Below, piece by piece: positions 16,830 to 25,392 of a stretch of DNA of 55,158 nucleotides. Below the pieces are notes generated by a model, which worked only from the letters and a program-made list of their open reading frames with translations, did no database searches and was not told the origin of the DNA. Every line of letters starts with the position of its first letter. Positions within the stretch are counted from its first letter, which is position 1. Origin of the DNA: Candidatus Rokuibacteriota bacterium (GTDB taxonomy: Bacteria > Methylomirabilota > Methylomirabilia > Rokubacteriales > CSP1-6); contig JACQFL010000035.1 in NCBI GenBank assembly GCA_016200085.1, positions 1 through 55,158 on the forward strand. The letters run 5' to 3'. A program made the position numbers and the translations under genes.

Positions 16830-18092
16830 CTATTTCCGTGCCGCCGAGTAGGGGTAGATGAGGTTGCCGGACTTGAACTCGTCCGGCCAGAGCACGACCT
16901 GCTTGCCCGGCTGCCGGAACTGCTCGACGTCGTTGCCCTTGATGTTCTGGAACTGCATCGCGACCGTCCGGTGCTTCAGCCACTCCCCGTCGGGCCCGAA
17001 CTTCACCTTGCCGACGACGGTGTCGAACTCCTTGGCATGGATGTACTCGGCGAGCTTCTGCTGGTCCAGGCCCTTGGTCGCCTCGATGGCCTGGCCGAGC
17101 ACCTGCATCATCGCGTACGCCCACGGCGGCAGGTAGAAGCCGAGCGGGTCGACGCCGGCCTTCACCGCGGCCGGCTGGTACTTCTGGAGGAAGGCCTCGA
17201 CGCCCGGGGACTTCATGGTCGGCTCGGGCACCCAGAAGCCGTAGTCCACGATCCCGTTCAGCTTCGGCCCCAGCTTGGTCAGCAGCGAGGTGAAGTGCAG
17301 GCCCACCATGCCGCCGCCGAACATCTTGGGCTCGAGCCCGACCTCCTGCGCGGCCAGGATCATGCCCGTGGAGCCCGGCGGGTAGGAGGCCACGAACACG
17401 ATGTCGGGATTGGTAGCCTTGATGGCCCGCACGATCGGGGTGTAGTCGACCGTGCTCGGCGGATACGTCTTGTCGTAGACGACCTGGATGCCGAGACGCT
17501 TGGCGTGCTCGCGCGCGCCCACCAGCGCGTGCTGCGGGAACTCGGCGTCGTCTCCGACCAGCGCTGTCGTCTTGGGCTTCGGGTTCTGGCGCGCCGCCAG
17601 CTCGAAGAACCCCTCGGAGAAGGAGCCGGCGGGGTTGGGCCCGTTCGGCGCGATCTGGAAGTAGCGCGAGTACTTGTGCTTCTCGTTGTTGCCGAGCCCG
17701 AAGAGGCCCATGAACAGGAGCTTGCGCTCCATCACGATGGGCATCGCGGGCGCGATGAGGTTGGTGCCGTACCCCGAGACGACGAGATCGACCTTGTCGA
17801 CGTCGAGGAGCTTGGTGTAGATCCCGGGGACGGTGCTTCCGTTGGTCTGGTCATCGTAATAGGTGAACTCGACCGGGCGGCCCAGCAGCCCGCCTGCCTT
17901 GTTGACGTCGTCCCTCCAGATCTGCATGGCGAGCAGCGCGCCCTGTCCGTTGGCCGCGAGACCGCCAGTGAGCGCCATGCCGAACCCGATCCTGATGGGC
18001 TGCTTGGTGGCCTGGGCGCCGGCGTCTCCGACGCACGAGAGGGCGAATGCCGCCGCGATCAGAACTCCCACCACGGGCCAACGTCGCATCAT
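16830..18092 (-). CDS. livK: Branched-chain amino-acid-type ABC transporter, periplasmic binding protein LivK
   Basis: This 420-residue type I periplasmic binding protein has a signal peptide (MMRRWPVVGVLIAAAFALSC) with a lipobox-like ALSC, so it may be a lipoprotein. IRIGFGMALTGGLAANGQGA starts the ligand-binding fold, and GRPVEFTYYDDQTNGST and PDIVFVASYPPGSTGMI follow. The true ligand could be an amino acid, amide or carboxylate; this subfamily is broad. ATG at 18092 follows GGAGGAGACGCG, which rules out the 36-residue upstream extension. It heads the liv operon. Confidence 0.9.
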   Translation of the reverse strand: MMRRWPVVGVLIAAAFALSCVGDAGAQATKQPIRIGFGMALTGGLAANGQGALLAMQIWRDDVNKAGGLLGRPVEFTYYDDQTNGSTVPGIYTKLLDVDKVDLVVSGYGTNLIAPAMPIVMERKLLFMGLFGLGNNEKHKYSRYFQIAPNGPNPAGSFSEGFFELAARQNPKPKTTALVGDDAEFPQHALVGAREHAKRLGIQVVYDKTYPPSTVDYTPIVRAIKATNPDIVFVASYPPGSTGMILAAQEVGLEPKMFGGGMVGLHFTSLLTKLGPKLNGIVDYGFWVPEPTMKSPGVEAFLQKYQPAAVKAGVDPLGFYLPPWAYAMMQVLGQAIEATKGLDQQKLAEYIHAKEFDTVVGKVKFGPDGEWLKHRTVAMQFQNIKGNDVEQFRQPGKQVVLWPDEFKSGNLIYPYSAARK

Positions 18093-18171
18093 CGCGTCTC
18101 CTCCATTTCCGCGCTCCTCGCGGTGCTCGGCCACGACCGCGCCGACGCGGGCCGGGCGGCAGTTGGCGGGT

Positions 18172-18200
18172 ATGCTAGGCGCGCCCGCCGGGGGCGTCAA
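18172..18200 (-). promoter_or_regulatory. Predicted promoter of the liv operon
   Basis: On the minus strand TTGACG (18200-18195), 17 bases, then TAGCAT (18177-18172), about 80 bases before the livK start. Both hexamers and the spacing match sigma70 consensus well. Confidence 0.6.
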
Positions 18201-18231
18201 GCGGCGGGTGCGCGGGCTCCCGGCCCGCGCA

Positions 18232-19407
18232 TTACTGGAATTCCAGGGTGGCGGCGCGCAGGCCGCAGATGAGCTTGCCCGCGGTCTCCAGGCAGCGGTC
18301 GTTGGCCGGCGGCATCACGGGACCGGCCAGGGCGTCGCGGTGCCAGCGCTCGAGCGGCATCTCCTTGAGGATCCCGCGCCCCCCGGCCAGGCGCAGCGCC
18401 TTGACCGTCGCGTCCAGGCCGACGTCGGAGCAGTAGGCCTTGGCCTGGTTGACCGCGAGCATGGTGGCCTCGCGGTCGCCGTCGATGCACAGGGTCGCCG
18501 CCTCGTGGAGCAGCAGGCGGGCGGCGCGGATCGCCGTGCCGACCTCGGCCACCGTACGCTGCACGAGCGGGTGATGGCTGACCGGCGTCGTCGACGGGCG
18601 CTGCGTCTTCGTCTTGGCCTGCTCCACCATGAACTCGAAGGCCGCCTCGCCGATGCCGAGGTACACGGCGGCGTAGCCGAGGGCGAAGCCCTGGAGGTTC
18701 AGGGTCATGTACTGGCCGGGGCGGCCGATCACGTGGTCAGCATCCACGGTCGAGTCGTAGCGGATGGTGTGGCTGATGGTGCCGCGCATGCCGGTGGCGT
18801 CCCAGAGCGCCTCGATCTTCACGCCCGAGTCGCCGCGCGGGATGAGCGCCGAGATCACGCCCTCCTTCGCGCTGGTCGTGCCCTCGACCACCCCGGTGAC
18901 GAAGTAGTAGTCGGCGGCGTCGCCGAGCGAGCAGAACTGCTTGATCCCGGCCACGTGGTAGCCGTCGCCGACGGGACGGAACACGGTGTTGAGGACGAAC
19001 CGGTCGCGGAAGCTCTGCTCGGGCTCGCTGGTGATCGAGGCCACGAGCGCCCCGCGCTCCACGACGTCCGCGAAGAACCGCTGCCGCTGGGCCTCGGTGC
19101 CCAGCGCGTCGACGAACTGGGTCACCACTGAGTGCATGTTGAAGGTCAGCGCCGTCGCCGAGCAGCCCCTGGCGATCTCCCGGAGCGCGTGCACGTAGGC
19201 CACCGGATCGGCGCCCACGCCGCCGTAGGCCTTCGGCACCGTGAGGGCGAGCAGGCCCTCGCGGCGGAGGTCGGCGTAGTTCTCGTGCGGAAAGGACGCC
19301 TCCGCGTCGTAGCGGGCGGCGCGCGGGGCGAAGCGCTCGCGGGCCAGGCGGGCCGCGCGGTCCACGATCGAGCGCTGCTCGTCGGTCAGCGGCGGCAGGG
19401 GAAACAC
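18232..19407 (-). CDS. Acyl-CoA dehydrogenase family protein
   Basis: This 391-residue flavoprotein has the N-terminal helical domain (LRREGLLALTVPKAYGGVGA), the beta domain (ASITSEPEQSF, VAGIKQFCSLGDAADYYFVT) and the C-terminal helices (RLAGGRGILKEMPLERWHRD). The usual catalytic Glu motif near the C-terminus (YEGT-like) is not visible; the sequence there reads ALAGPVMPPANDRC. It may therefore use another base or perform a different flavin reaction. I chose GTG at 19407, eight bases after TATCGT. Upstream in-frame codons would overlap the divergent promoter. Confidence 0.85.
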   Translation of the reverse strand: MFPLPPLTDEQRSIVDRAARLARERFAPRAARYDAEASFPHENYADLRREGLLALTVPKAYGGVGADPVAYVHALREIARGCSATALTFNMHSVVTQFVDALGTEAQRQRFFADVVERGALVASITSEPEQSFRDRFVLNTVFRPVGDGYHVAGIKQFCSLGDAADYYFVTGVVEGTTSAKEGVISALIPRGDSGVKIEALWDATGMRGTISHTIRYDSTVDADHVIGRPGQYMTLNLQGFALGYAAVYLGIGEAAFEFMVEQAKTKTQRPSTTPVSHHPLVQRTVAEVGTAIRAARLLLHEAATLCIDGDREATMLAVNQAKAYCSDVGLDATVKALRLAGGRGILKEMPLERWHRDALAGPVMPPANDRCLETAGKLICGLRAATLEFQ

Positions 19408-19439
19408 GGCGAGCCACGATAGCACAGGCCACCGGCGCG

Positions 19440-19469
19440 TTGACAGGCGCGAAAGCCGCATGCTACGTC
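19440..19469 (+). promoter_or_regulatory. Predicted promoter giving a leaderless mRNA for the PRTase-fold gene
   Basis: TTGACA (19440-19445), 18 bases, TACGTC (19464-19469), then only seven bases to the ATG at 19477, which lacks a ribosome site. The divergent -10 of the acyl-CoA dehydrogenase gene lies at 19421-19416, so the two promoters overlap back to back. Confidence 0.6.
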
Positions 19470-19476
19470 ACCGCAC

Positions 19477-20244
19477 ATGGCCCGACCCGAGGACGTCGTG
19501 CCGCCCACGATCCTCTACGTCCACGACGACCTCGAGGAGCTGATCCAGCGACGCCTCGGCCCCGCGCCCGCGCCGCTCGCGGCCGCACGCGGCCTGATGG
19601 CGCTCCTCGGGCAACAGCCGCGTGTCGCCGTGCTCGCCCTGGCCGAGCAGATCGACGCGCTGGCCGCGCGCGGCGCGCACGCGCCCTTCGCGGTCACGGT
19701 CGGGATCGCCGAGGCGGGCGAGCGCGTGGCTCGCCAGGTCCACGGGCGGACGGGATGGTTCCCCGAGGTCCATCGCGTCGAGATCACGCGCGTGGAAGAC
19801 GGCGACGACTATCGACTGGACACCGGGGGCACGCCGCTCACCCACCAGCTGGCGCCGTTCGCGGGGGCGGCCAGCCTGGCCGTGGTGGACGACACCGTGT
19901 TCAGCGGGCTGACCATGCGCACGGTGCTCGACGCGCTGCCGCCGGGCGCGCTGGCGCGCGCCAGCGCGTTCTGCCTGCGCGCGGTGGGCGAGAGCCTGCC
20001 CGAGGTGCGCACGCGTTGCCCGATGAGCGCGGGCTTCGCCGCGCAGGGCCGCCTGCTCGAGGAGGTCAGCTTCATCAACGCGAGCGGTCTCGTGCAGCGG
20101 GGCGCCATCCGTCGCGCTGGCCGTCCGCCGCTCGCGTTCTTCGAGCGCCCCGCGTGGATCCGTGCGTGGTTCCCGCACGCCGCCGACGAGGTGACGACGC
20201 GCTGCCGCGCGCTGTGTGACCTGCTGGAGGAGGCGCGCGCCTGA
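19477..20244 (+). CDS. Phosphoribosyltransferase-fold protein, function unknown
   Basis: A 255-residue protein. The stretch SLAVVDDTVFSGLTMRTVLD (near residues 133-152) is the PRPP-binding loop of type I phosphoribosyltransferases (hydrophobic strand, two acidic residues, then G-x-T). N-terminal YVHDDLEELIQ and VTVGIAEAGERVARQVH fit a Rossmann-like core. No purine- or pyrimidine-specific hood is recognised. It might be a transferase or a regulator that keeps only the fold. It is preceded by a leaderless-type promoter. Confidence 0.7.
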   Translation: MARPEDVVPPTILYVHDDLEELIQRRLGPAPAPLAAARGLMALLGQQPRVAVLALAEQIDALAARGAHAPFAVTVGIAEAGERVARQVHGRTGWFPEVHRVEITRVEDGDDYRLDTGGTPLTHQLAPFAGAASLAVVDDTVFSGLTMRTVLDALPPGALARASAFCLRAVGESLPEVRTRCPMSAGFAAQGRLLEEVSFINASGLVQRGAIRRAGRPPLAFFERPAWIRAWFPHAADEVTTRCRALCDLLEEARA

Positions 20245-20268
20245 GCCCGGGCCCGCGCGGGCGCGGCG

Positions 20269-20715
20269 TTACGTGCCGGCCCGCGTCCTCGCCACGCAGC
20301 GGCAGGTGTCGACCTGGTGCAGCTCGATCATGTTGCCGAAGGGATCGCGCAGGAAGATCTGCAGGGACTGCGGGCCGACGACGCCTTCGATGACCCAGTA
20401 CGTCACGCCGAGCCGGTCCAGCTCCGTCTTCGCCTCCTGGACGTCGGGGACGGCGAGCGCGACGTGGGGGCTCGAGGGGTCGCGCTCCGGCGAGCCCTGC
20501 GCGAACCTGGACAGCCCCTCGACGCCCATGAGGTGGATCTGGGCGCCGCCGCCGACGTCCATCCAGTAGCCGTCGATCGTCGGGATGTGCGGACGCCCGG
20601 AGTCCGGCGACAATCCCAGCACGTCCCGATAGAAGATCAACGCCTCCTTGACCTGCTCCGGGCGCGGACCGATGCGGATGCCGTGGTGGTGGAGCTCGAC
20701 GACCGTGATCGCCAT
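20269..20715 (-). CDS. VOC-family protein (glyoxalase-like), single domain
   Basis: This 148-residue protein begins VVELHHHGIRIGPRPEQVKE and continues ALIFYRDVLGLSPD, the first beta-alpha-beta unit of glyoxalase/bleomycin-resistance proteins. IHLMGVEGL and SSPHVALAVPDVQEAKTELD follow, with the terminal IFLRDPFGNMIELHQ carrying the final Glu ligand. Metal ligands His, His and Glu appear in place. Substrate unknown. A GGGAGG site precedes the ATG. It is convergent with the PRTase-fold gene. Confidence 0.85.
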   Translation of the reverse strand: MAITVVELHHHGIRIGPRPEQVKEALIFYRDVLGLSPDSGRPHIPTIDGYWMDVGGGAQIHLMGVEGLSRFAQGSPERDPSSPHVALAVPDVQEAKTELDRLGVTYWVIEGVVGPQSLQIFLRDPFGNMIELHQVDTCRCVARTRAGT

Positions 20716-20835
20716 GCCTGCCTCCCGGGGCTACAGGGTGACCGGAGAGTACGATACACTCTGTCGGGAATACTGCGACGCCGGCCGGCCAGCCGGCCGG
20801 ACGTCCAGGCCTGACCGCGGGGGGACCGCACCGAC

Positions 20836-21813
20836 ATGGCGTACGACTACAAGCGGTACTTCGGCGAGATCACGACGCTCCACGACCTGACGACCCGGCC
20901 GGACGAGCGCCGCTGGCGGCTCGCCGCGCCCCCGAAGGACGCCGAGCGCCACGCCATCGTCCTCTACCTCGGCTGCAACGTGCTCCGCACGTCGCACCTG
21001 GTCCAGACCGTCACCGCGATCTTCGACCGCCTCGGCCTGGACTACGTCGCCGTGGGCGGGCCCGCCTACTGCTGCGGCATCCAGCAGCACAACCACAATG
21101 ATGCTGCGGCGAGTGAAAGGGTCAGCCATCATACGATCGAGCTCTTCCAGCGCTACCAGCCGGAGGAGATCGTGATGTGGTGCCCCTCGTGCATCTACTT
21201 CTACGACGAGATCCGGCACTACGAGTTTCCCTTCCGCGTGCGCCACACCACGGAGTTCCTCGTCTCCCAGCTCCCGCGCGTGGCCTTCACCCGGCCCGCG
21301 AACGCCGGCGTCGCGCTCCACGCGCACAGCCTCGGCGAGGCGCGCCAGCGCGAGGCGGCGGCGGCCCGGACGCTGCTCCAGACCGTCCCCGGCCTGCGCT
21401 ACGTCCACGTCGAGCCCGACCCGCGGTTCAGCCGGTCGTGCACGCCAGCGGTGCAGCAGCAGCTCGGGCCGGGGGGCTGGGACGCGGCCGTCCGCGAGGA
21501 GATGGGCCGGGCGCGCGCGGGCGGGGCCGGCACGCTGGCCACGATCTATCACGGCTGCCAGCGGCAGATGTGCAGTCTCGAGGGCGACGGCATGCTCATC
21601 GAGCACTACCTGACGGTCTTCGGGCGCGCGCTCGGCATCGAGTTCGAGGACAAGTTCAAGAAGTACCGCCAGTGGCAGGACCCGGAGCGCGTGCTCGCCG
21701 ACATGACGCCCTGCCAGATGGCCAACGGCGTGGATGTCGGCCGCGCGCGCGAGCTCGTGACCGCGATGTTCGCGCCCGGCGCGCCGGCGTCGACGCAGTC
21801 GTTGCCCTCGTAG
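20836..21813 (+). CDS. CCG-domain Fe-S protein (heterodisulfide-reductase subunit B-like)
   Basis: This 325-residue protein has LYLGCNVLRTSH, GGPAYCCGIQQHN and MWCPSCIYFYDE, together one cysteine-rich CCG domain as in HdrB, GlpC and LutA. The second half is degenerate: HAHSLGEARQ stands where a second cysteine set is expected, with CTPAV, YHGCQRQMC and TPCQM later. It probably binds one Fe-S cluster and takes part in electron transfer or disulfide chemistry. No partner subunit is adjacent. Confidence 0.75.
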   Translation: MAYDYKRYFGEITTLHDLTTRPDERRWRLAAPPKDAERHAIVLYLGCNVLRTSHLVQTVTAIFDRLGLDYVAVGGPAYCCGIQQHNHNDAAASERVSHHTIELFQRYQPEEIVMWCPSCIYFYDEIRHYEFPFRVRHTTEFLVSQLPRVAFTRPANAGVALHAHSLGEARQREAAAARTLLQTVPGLRYVHVEPDPRFSRSCTPAVQQQLGPGGWDAAVREEMGRARAGGAGTLATIYHGCQRQMCSLEGDGMLIEHYLTVFGRALGIEFEDKFKKYRQWQDPERVLADMTPCQMANGVDVGRARELVTAMFAPGAPASTQSLPS

Positions 21814-21837
21814 CGCCTCGCGCGCGGGCGCGGCCCG

Positions 21838-22917
21838 TCAGGTGCGCAGCGGCAGCACGAGCGGGGCGCGAGGCTCCTGGCGGAAGTCGAAGCAGTCCAG
21901 CAGGTCGTTGGCCGACGCGTCTCGTTCGGTCAGCGGCTTCACGTCGAAGAGCCGCTCGATGGTCCGCAGCACGCTGACGTGGGAGTACAGCGTGTGGGAG
22001 ACGTGGCCGCGCCGCGCGTGGGGCCCGATGACCAGGCAGGGGATCCGGTAGCCGTAGCGCACGGCCTGCCCGAAGAACCCCGGCTCCTTCTCCACGACCG
22101 GCGGCTTGACGTGATCCCAGAACCCGCCCCACTCGTCCCACACCACGAGCACCGCGCACCTCGGCCACTGGGGCCCCTGCATGAGCGCGTTGATCCTGGC
22201 CACCGTCCAGTTCTCGCCCCGCCGGACGCTGGCCGGCGGGTGCTCGCTGTCGCCGAGGCTCGGCGTGAGCCACGTCACCGCGGGGAGCCGGCCGGCGGCG
22301 GCGGCGGCGTCGAAGGCAAATTCCGGCCGGATCCGCCCGCTCGCGAAGGCGTTCTTGAACATCGACACCATGAAGATCCCGCCGCTGTAGTTCGCCCACT
22401 CGACGCCGCGCTCGTCGAGCCGATCCGTGATGGCCGGGATCTCCAGGCGCCCGCTGCCGCGTGGCGGATTGTCGAGCATCGGGGTCTGCGCGGCCATGAG
22501 CATGACGTAGTTCGGCACCGACGGCCCGCGCACCTCCCCGAAGTAGTTGTCGCAGAGCGTGAAGGCGCGCGCGTACGCCCAGTAGTTCGGGACGGCCTCC
22601 TCGCGGTAGTGACAGTAGCCGTTGCCACCGACCACCACGCCGCGCAGCGCGTGCTCGCGCAGGTGGGGCGGATCGGGATTCTCGTCCAGGCAGCGCGCGC
22701 CCACGGTCTTGCCGTCGCCGCCGGGGAAGGCGCCGAAGTAGTTGTCGTAGGAGTGGTTCTCACGCAGGATGATCACGAGGTGCTCGATCGGCGTCGTCGC
22801 GGCGCCCGCCCGGCGAGGCCGCGCGATGCCCGGGCCGGCGGCGAGCGCGGCGGCCGCGCCAGCGGCCAGCCGCAGGAGCGCACGACGACTCACCCCGGGT
22901 GACGCGGTTTGCTTCAC
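21838..22917 (-). CDS. Tat-exported phosphoesterase (phospholipase C / acid phosphatase family)
   Basis: This 359-residue protein has a twin-arginine signal, SRRALLRLAAGAAAALAAGP, and a phosphoesterase domain starting IEHLVIILRENHSYDNYFGA (metal-binding Glu-Asn-His-Ser-x-Asp). NYVMLMAAQTP and VLVVWDEWGGFWDHVKPP (Asp, Glu and His metal ligands) follow. Such enzymes hydrolyse phosphoesters or phospholipids outside the cytoplasm. GTG at 22917 follows GGGGGGAATC. A paralogous family member lies at 45834. Confidence 0.88.
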   Translation of the reverse strand: MKQTASPGVSRRALLRLAAGAAAALAAGPGIARPRRAGAATTPIEHLVIILRENHSYDNYFGAFPGGDGKTVGARCLDENPDPPHLREHALRGVVVGGNGYCHYREEAVPNYWAYARAFTLCDNYFGEVRGPSVPNYVMLMAAQTPMLDNPPRGSGRLEIPAITDRLDERGVEWANYSGGIFMVSMFKNAFASGRIRPEFAFDAAAAAGRLPAVTWLTPSLGDSEHPPASVRRGENWTVARINALMQGPQWPRCAVLVVWDEWGGFWDHVKPPVVEKEPGFFGQAVRYGYRIPCLVIGPHARRGHVSHTLYSHVSVLRTIERLFDVKPLTERDASANDLLDCFDFRQEPRAPLVLPLRT

Positions 22918-22944
22918 GATTCCCCCCCGGCGACGGGCGAGGCG

Positions 22945-22974
22945 ATCGTAGGAGCGGCCGGCCCGCGCTGTCAA
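22945..22974 (-). promoter_or_regulatory. Predicted promoter of the Tat phosphoesterase gene
   Basis: TTGACA (22974-22969), 18 bases, then TACGAT (22950-22945) on the minus strand, 28 bases before the GTG start. It overlaps the upstream region of the divergent molybdenum hydroxylase gene, whose TAGAGT -10 (22981-22986) sits six bases before its GTG. Confidence 0.65.
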
Positions 22975-22992
22975 TCGTGCTAGAGTCCGCGC

Positions 22993-25392
22993 GTGCCGCT
23001 GGTGGGCTCGCCGCTCAAGCGTCCCGACGACCCGCGGCTACTCACCGGACGCGGCCGCTACGTCGACGACCTCGTCCTGCCCCGCCTGGTTCACGTCGCC
23101 TTCGTCCGCAGCGAGCACGCCCACGCCCGCATCGCCGGGATCGACCTCGCCGCCGCACGACGGGCGCCGGGCGTGGTCGCGGTGATGACGGGCCCGGAGG
23201 CCGCGCGGCTCTGCAAGCCGTATCGCGGCGTGCTCCTCCACTACAAGGGGATGAAGACCGGCGCGATGCTGCCGCTCGCCGTCGATCGGGTGCGCTGCGT
23301 GGGCGAGCCGGTGGTGGCCGTGGCCGCGACGGATCGCGGGGCGGCGGAGGACGCGGCGCGCCTCGTGCGCGTGGCCTACGAGCCTCTCGCCGCCGTCGTC
23401 GACGCGGACGACGCCACCGTACCCGGTGCGCCGCTGATCCACGAGGACCTGGGCGACAACGTGATCTACGAGACGCGGCTGGCCTCCGGCGACGTGGACC
23501 AGGCGTTCGCCCGGGCCCATCGCGTCTGGGCCCGGACCTTCACCATCGGCCGCCACACCGGCGTGCCGATGGAGCCGCGCGGTCTCGTCGCGGACTTCGA
23601 GCCCGCCACGCGGGCCCTCACGCTGTGGATCTCCTCGCAGGTCCCCCACATGATGCAGGCCGTGGTCGCCGAGCTCTTCGGCCTGCCCGAGCACCGCGTG
23701 CGCGTGATCGCGCCGGACGTCGGCGGCTCCTTCGGCATCAAGATCCACGTCTACCAGGACGACATGGCCGCCTGCGCGCTGGCGCTGGCGCTCGGCCGGC
23801 CGGTCAAGTGGGTGCCCACGCGCCGCGAGTCGTTCCTCTCGGACATCCACGCGCGCGAGCAGACGGTGGCCGTGGAGGTGGCCGCCGAGCGCGACGGCAC
23901 GCTGACCGCGATGCGCGCGCGCATCACCGCCGCCGTCGGGCCGTACTCCGCCTACCCGCGCTCGAGCGTGGTGGAGGGCGGCCAGGTGCTGCGCCTCTTG
24001 CCGGGGCCGTACCACGTGCGCGCCTACGACGCGTCGCTGCGCGTGGTCGCGCAGAACAAGGGGGTCACCTCCCAGTACCGCGCCGTCGGCCATCCGATCG
24101 CCACCGCGGTGACCGAGAGCATGGTCGAGTTGATCGCGCGCGACCTCGGGCTCGACGCCGCGGAGATGCGCCGCCGCAACCTCGTCGCCGATCACGAGTT
24201 CCCCTTCACGTCTATCGCCGGCAGCGTCTTCGATAGCGGCAGCTACCGAGCCTCGCTCGAGCGCCTGCTCGAGGCCGCGGACTACGCGGGCCTGCGCGCG
24301 GAGCAGGCGCGCCGGCGCGCCGCGGGCCGCTGCGTCGGGATCGGGCTCGCGTGCTTCGTGGAGCTGACCGGGCCCGGCGCGCAGTTCTACGGAGTCGGCG
24401 GCGCGCCGATCTCCGGCCAGGACGGCACGACGGTGCGCCTGGAGCCGTCGGGCGCGGTGACCGTGCTCACCGGGCTCACCGAGCAGGGGCAGGGCACGCG
24501 CACGGCGCTCGCCCAGATCGTCGGTGATGGCCTGGGCGTCCCCATCGAGGCGGTGACCGTCGTCGCGGGCGACACCGGCATGGTGCCGTACGGTGGGGGG
24601 ACGTGGGCCAGCCGCGGCATGCCCGTCGGCGGCAGCGCGACCCTGCTCGCCGTGCGTGCCCTGCGCGAGCGCGTGCGGCGCATCGCGGCGCGCCTGCTCG
24701 AGGCCCACGAGGACGACGTCGACCTCGCCGGCGGCCGCGCCACCGTGCGCGGCACCGGCCGGGGGCTCGCCCTCGGCGAGATCGCGCGGACCGTCCACTT
24801 CCGCTCCAACGAGATCCCCGGTCTCGAGCCGAGCGTCGAGGCCACCGTGCACTACACGAACCCCGGGGCGTGGACCTTCACCAACGGCGCCCATCTCGCG
24901 ATGGTGGAGATCGACGTGGAGACCGGCGCCGTGCGCGTCGTCAAGTACGTGGCCGTCGACGACTGCGGCCGCATGGTGAACCCCGCCCTCGTCGAGGGCC
25001 AGGTGCAGGGCGGGATCGCGCAGGGGCTGGGCGGCGCGCTGCGCGAGCACTGCGTGTACGACGCCGCCGGTCAGCTGCTCACGACGACCCTGATGGACTA
25101 CGCGGTTCCCACGGCCGCCGACCTGCCGATGATCGAGGTGCACCACCTCGAGACTCCCGCGCCGGGCATCGCCGGCGGCTACAAGGGCGCGGGCGAGGGG
25201 GGCGTGGCCGGCGCGCCCGGCGCGATCCTCAATGCCGTCAACGACGCGCTCGCGCCCCACGGCGCGATGATCACCGCGCAGCCGGTCACGAGCGAGAAGG
25301 TCTTCCACGCGCTCGCCCGGGGACGCGCGCCGGACGGGCGCGTGGCGCGGTACAATCCCCGGGCTCGCATCGAGACGAGGAGGGCGCCGTGA
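22993..25392 (+). CDS. Xanthine-dehydrogenase-family molybdopterin-binding (large) subunit
   Basis: This 799-residue protein starts PLVGSPLKRPDDPRLLTGRG, typical of CoxL-type large subunits. It shows VGEPVVAVAA, APDVGGSFGIKIHVYQDD, TGLTEQGQGTRTALAQ and the active-site glutamate region GGYKGAGEGGVAGAPGA. The loop that reads AYRCSFR in form I CO dehydrogenase is QYRAVGHP here, so it is not a CO dehydrogenase of that form. Partner FAD and 2Fe-2S subunits are absent on both sides, which is unusual. The GTG start has a -10-like TAGAGT six bases upstream. It overlaps the aldolase gene by four bases. Confidence 0.88.
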   Translation: MPLVGSPLKRPDDPRLLTGRGRYVDDLVLPRLVHVAFVRSEHAHARIAGIDLAAARRAPGVVAVMTGPEAARLCKPYRGVLLHYKGMKTGAMLPLAVDRVRCVGEPVVAVAATDRGAAEDAARLVRVAYEPLAAVVDADDATVPGAPLIHEDLGDNVIYETRLASGDVDQAFARAHRVWARTFTIGRHTGVPMEPRGLVADFEPATRALTLWISSQVPHMMQAVVAELFGLPEHRVRVIAPDVGGSFGIKIHVYQDDMAACALALALGRPVKWVPTRRESFLSDIHAREQTVAVEVAAERDGTLTAMRARITAAVGPYSAYPRSSVVEGGQVLRLLPGPYHVRAYDASLRVVAQNKGVTSQYRAVGHPIATAVTESMVELIARDLGLDAAEMRRRNLVADHEFPFTSIAGSVFDSGSYRASLERLLEAADYAGLRAEQARRRAAGRCVGIGLACFVELTGPGAQFYGVGGAPISGQDGTTVRLEPSGAVTVLTGLTEQGQGTRTALAQIVGDGLGVPIEAVTVVAGDTGMVPYGGGTWASRGMPVGGSATLLAVRALRERVRRIAARLLEAHEDDVDLAGGRATVRGTGRGLALGEIARTVHFRSNEIPGLEPSVEATVHYTNPGAWTFTNGAHLAMVEIDVETGAVRVVKYVAVDDCGRMVNPALVEGQVQGGIAQGLGGALREHCVYDAAGQLLTTTLMDYAVPTAADLPMIEVHHLETPAPGIAGGYKGAGEGGVAGAPGAILNAVNDALAPHGAMITAQPVTSEKVFHALARGRAPDGRVARYNPRARIETRRAP

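Noticed and set aside
15347..16861. A 504-codon plus-strand frame opposite livM/livH
   Set aside because: Asp/Arg/His-rich shadow of two membrane proteins whose hydrophobic segments read correctly on the minus strand.
20836..21813. Possible second selenoprotein (Hdr-type)
   Set aside because: All cysteine motifs use Cys codons and no in-frame TGA is present.
23038..25308. A 756-codon minus-strand frame opposite the molybdenum hydroxylase
   Set aside because: Shadow ORF; the plus strand holds all family motifs.
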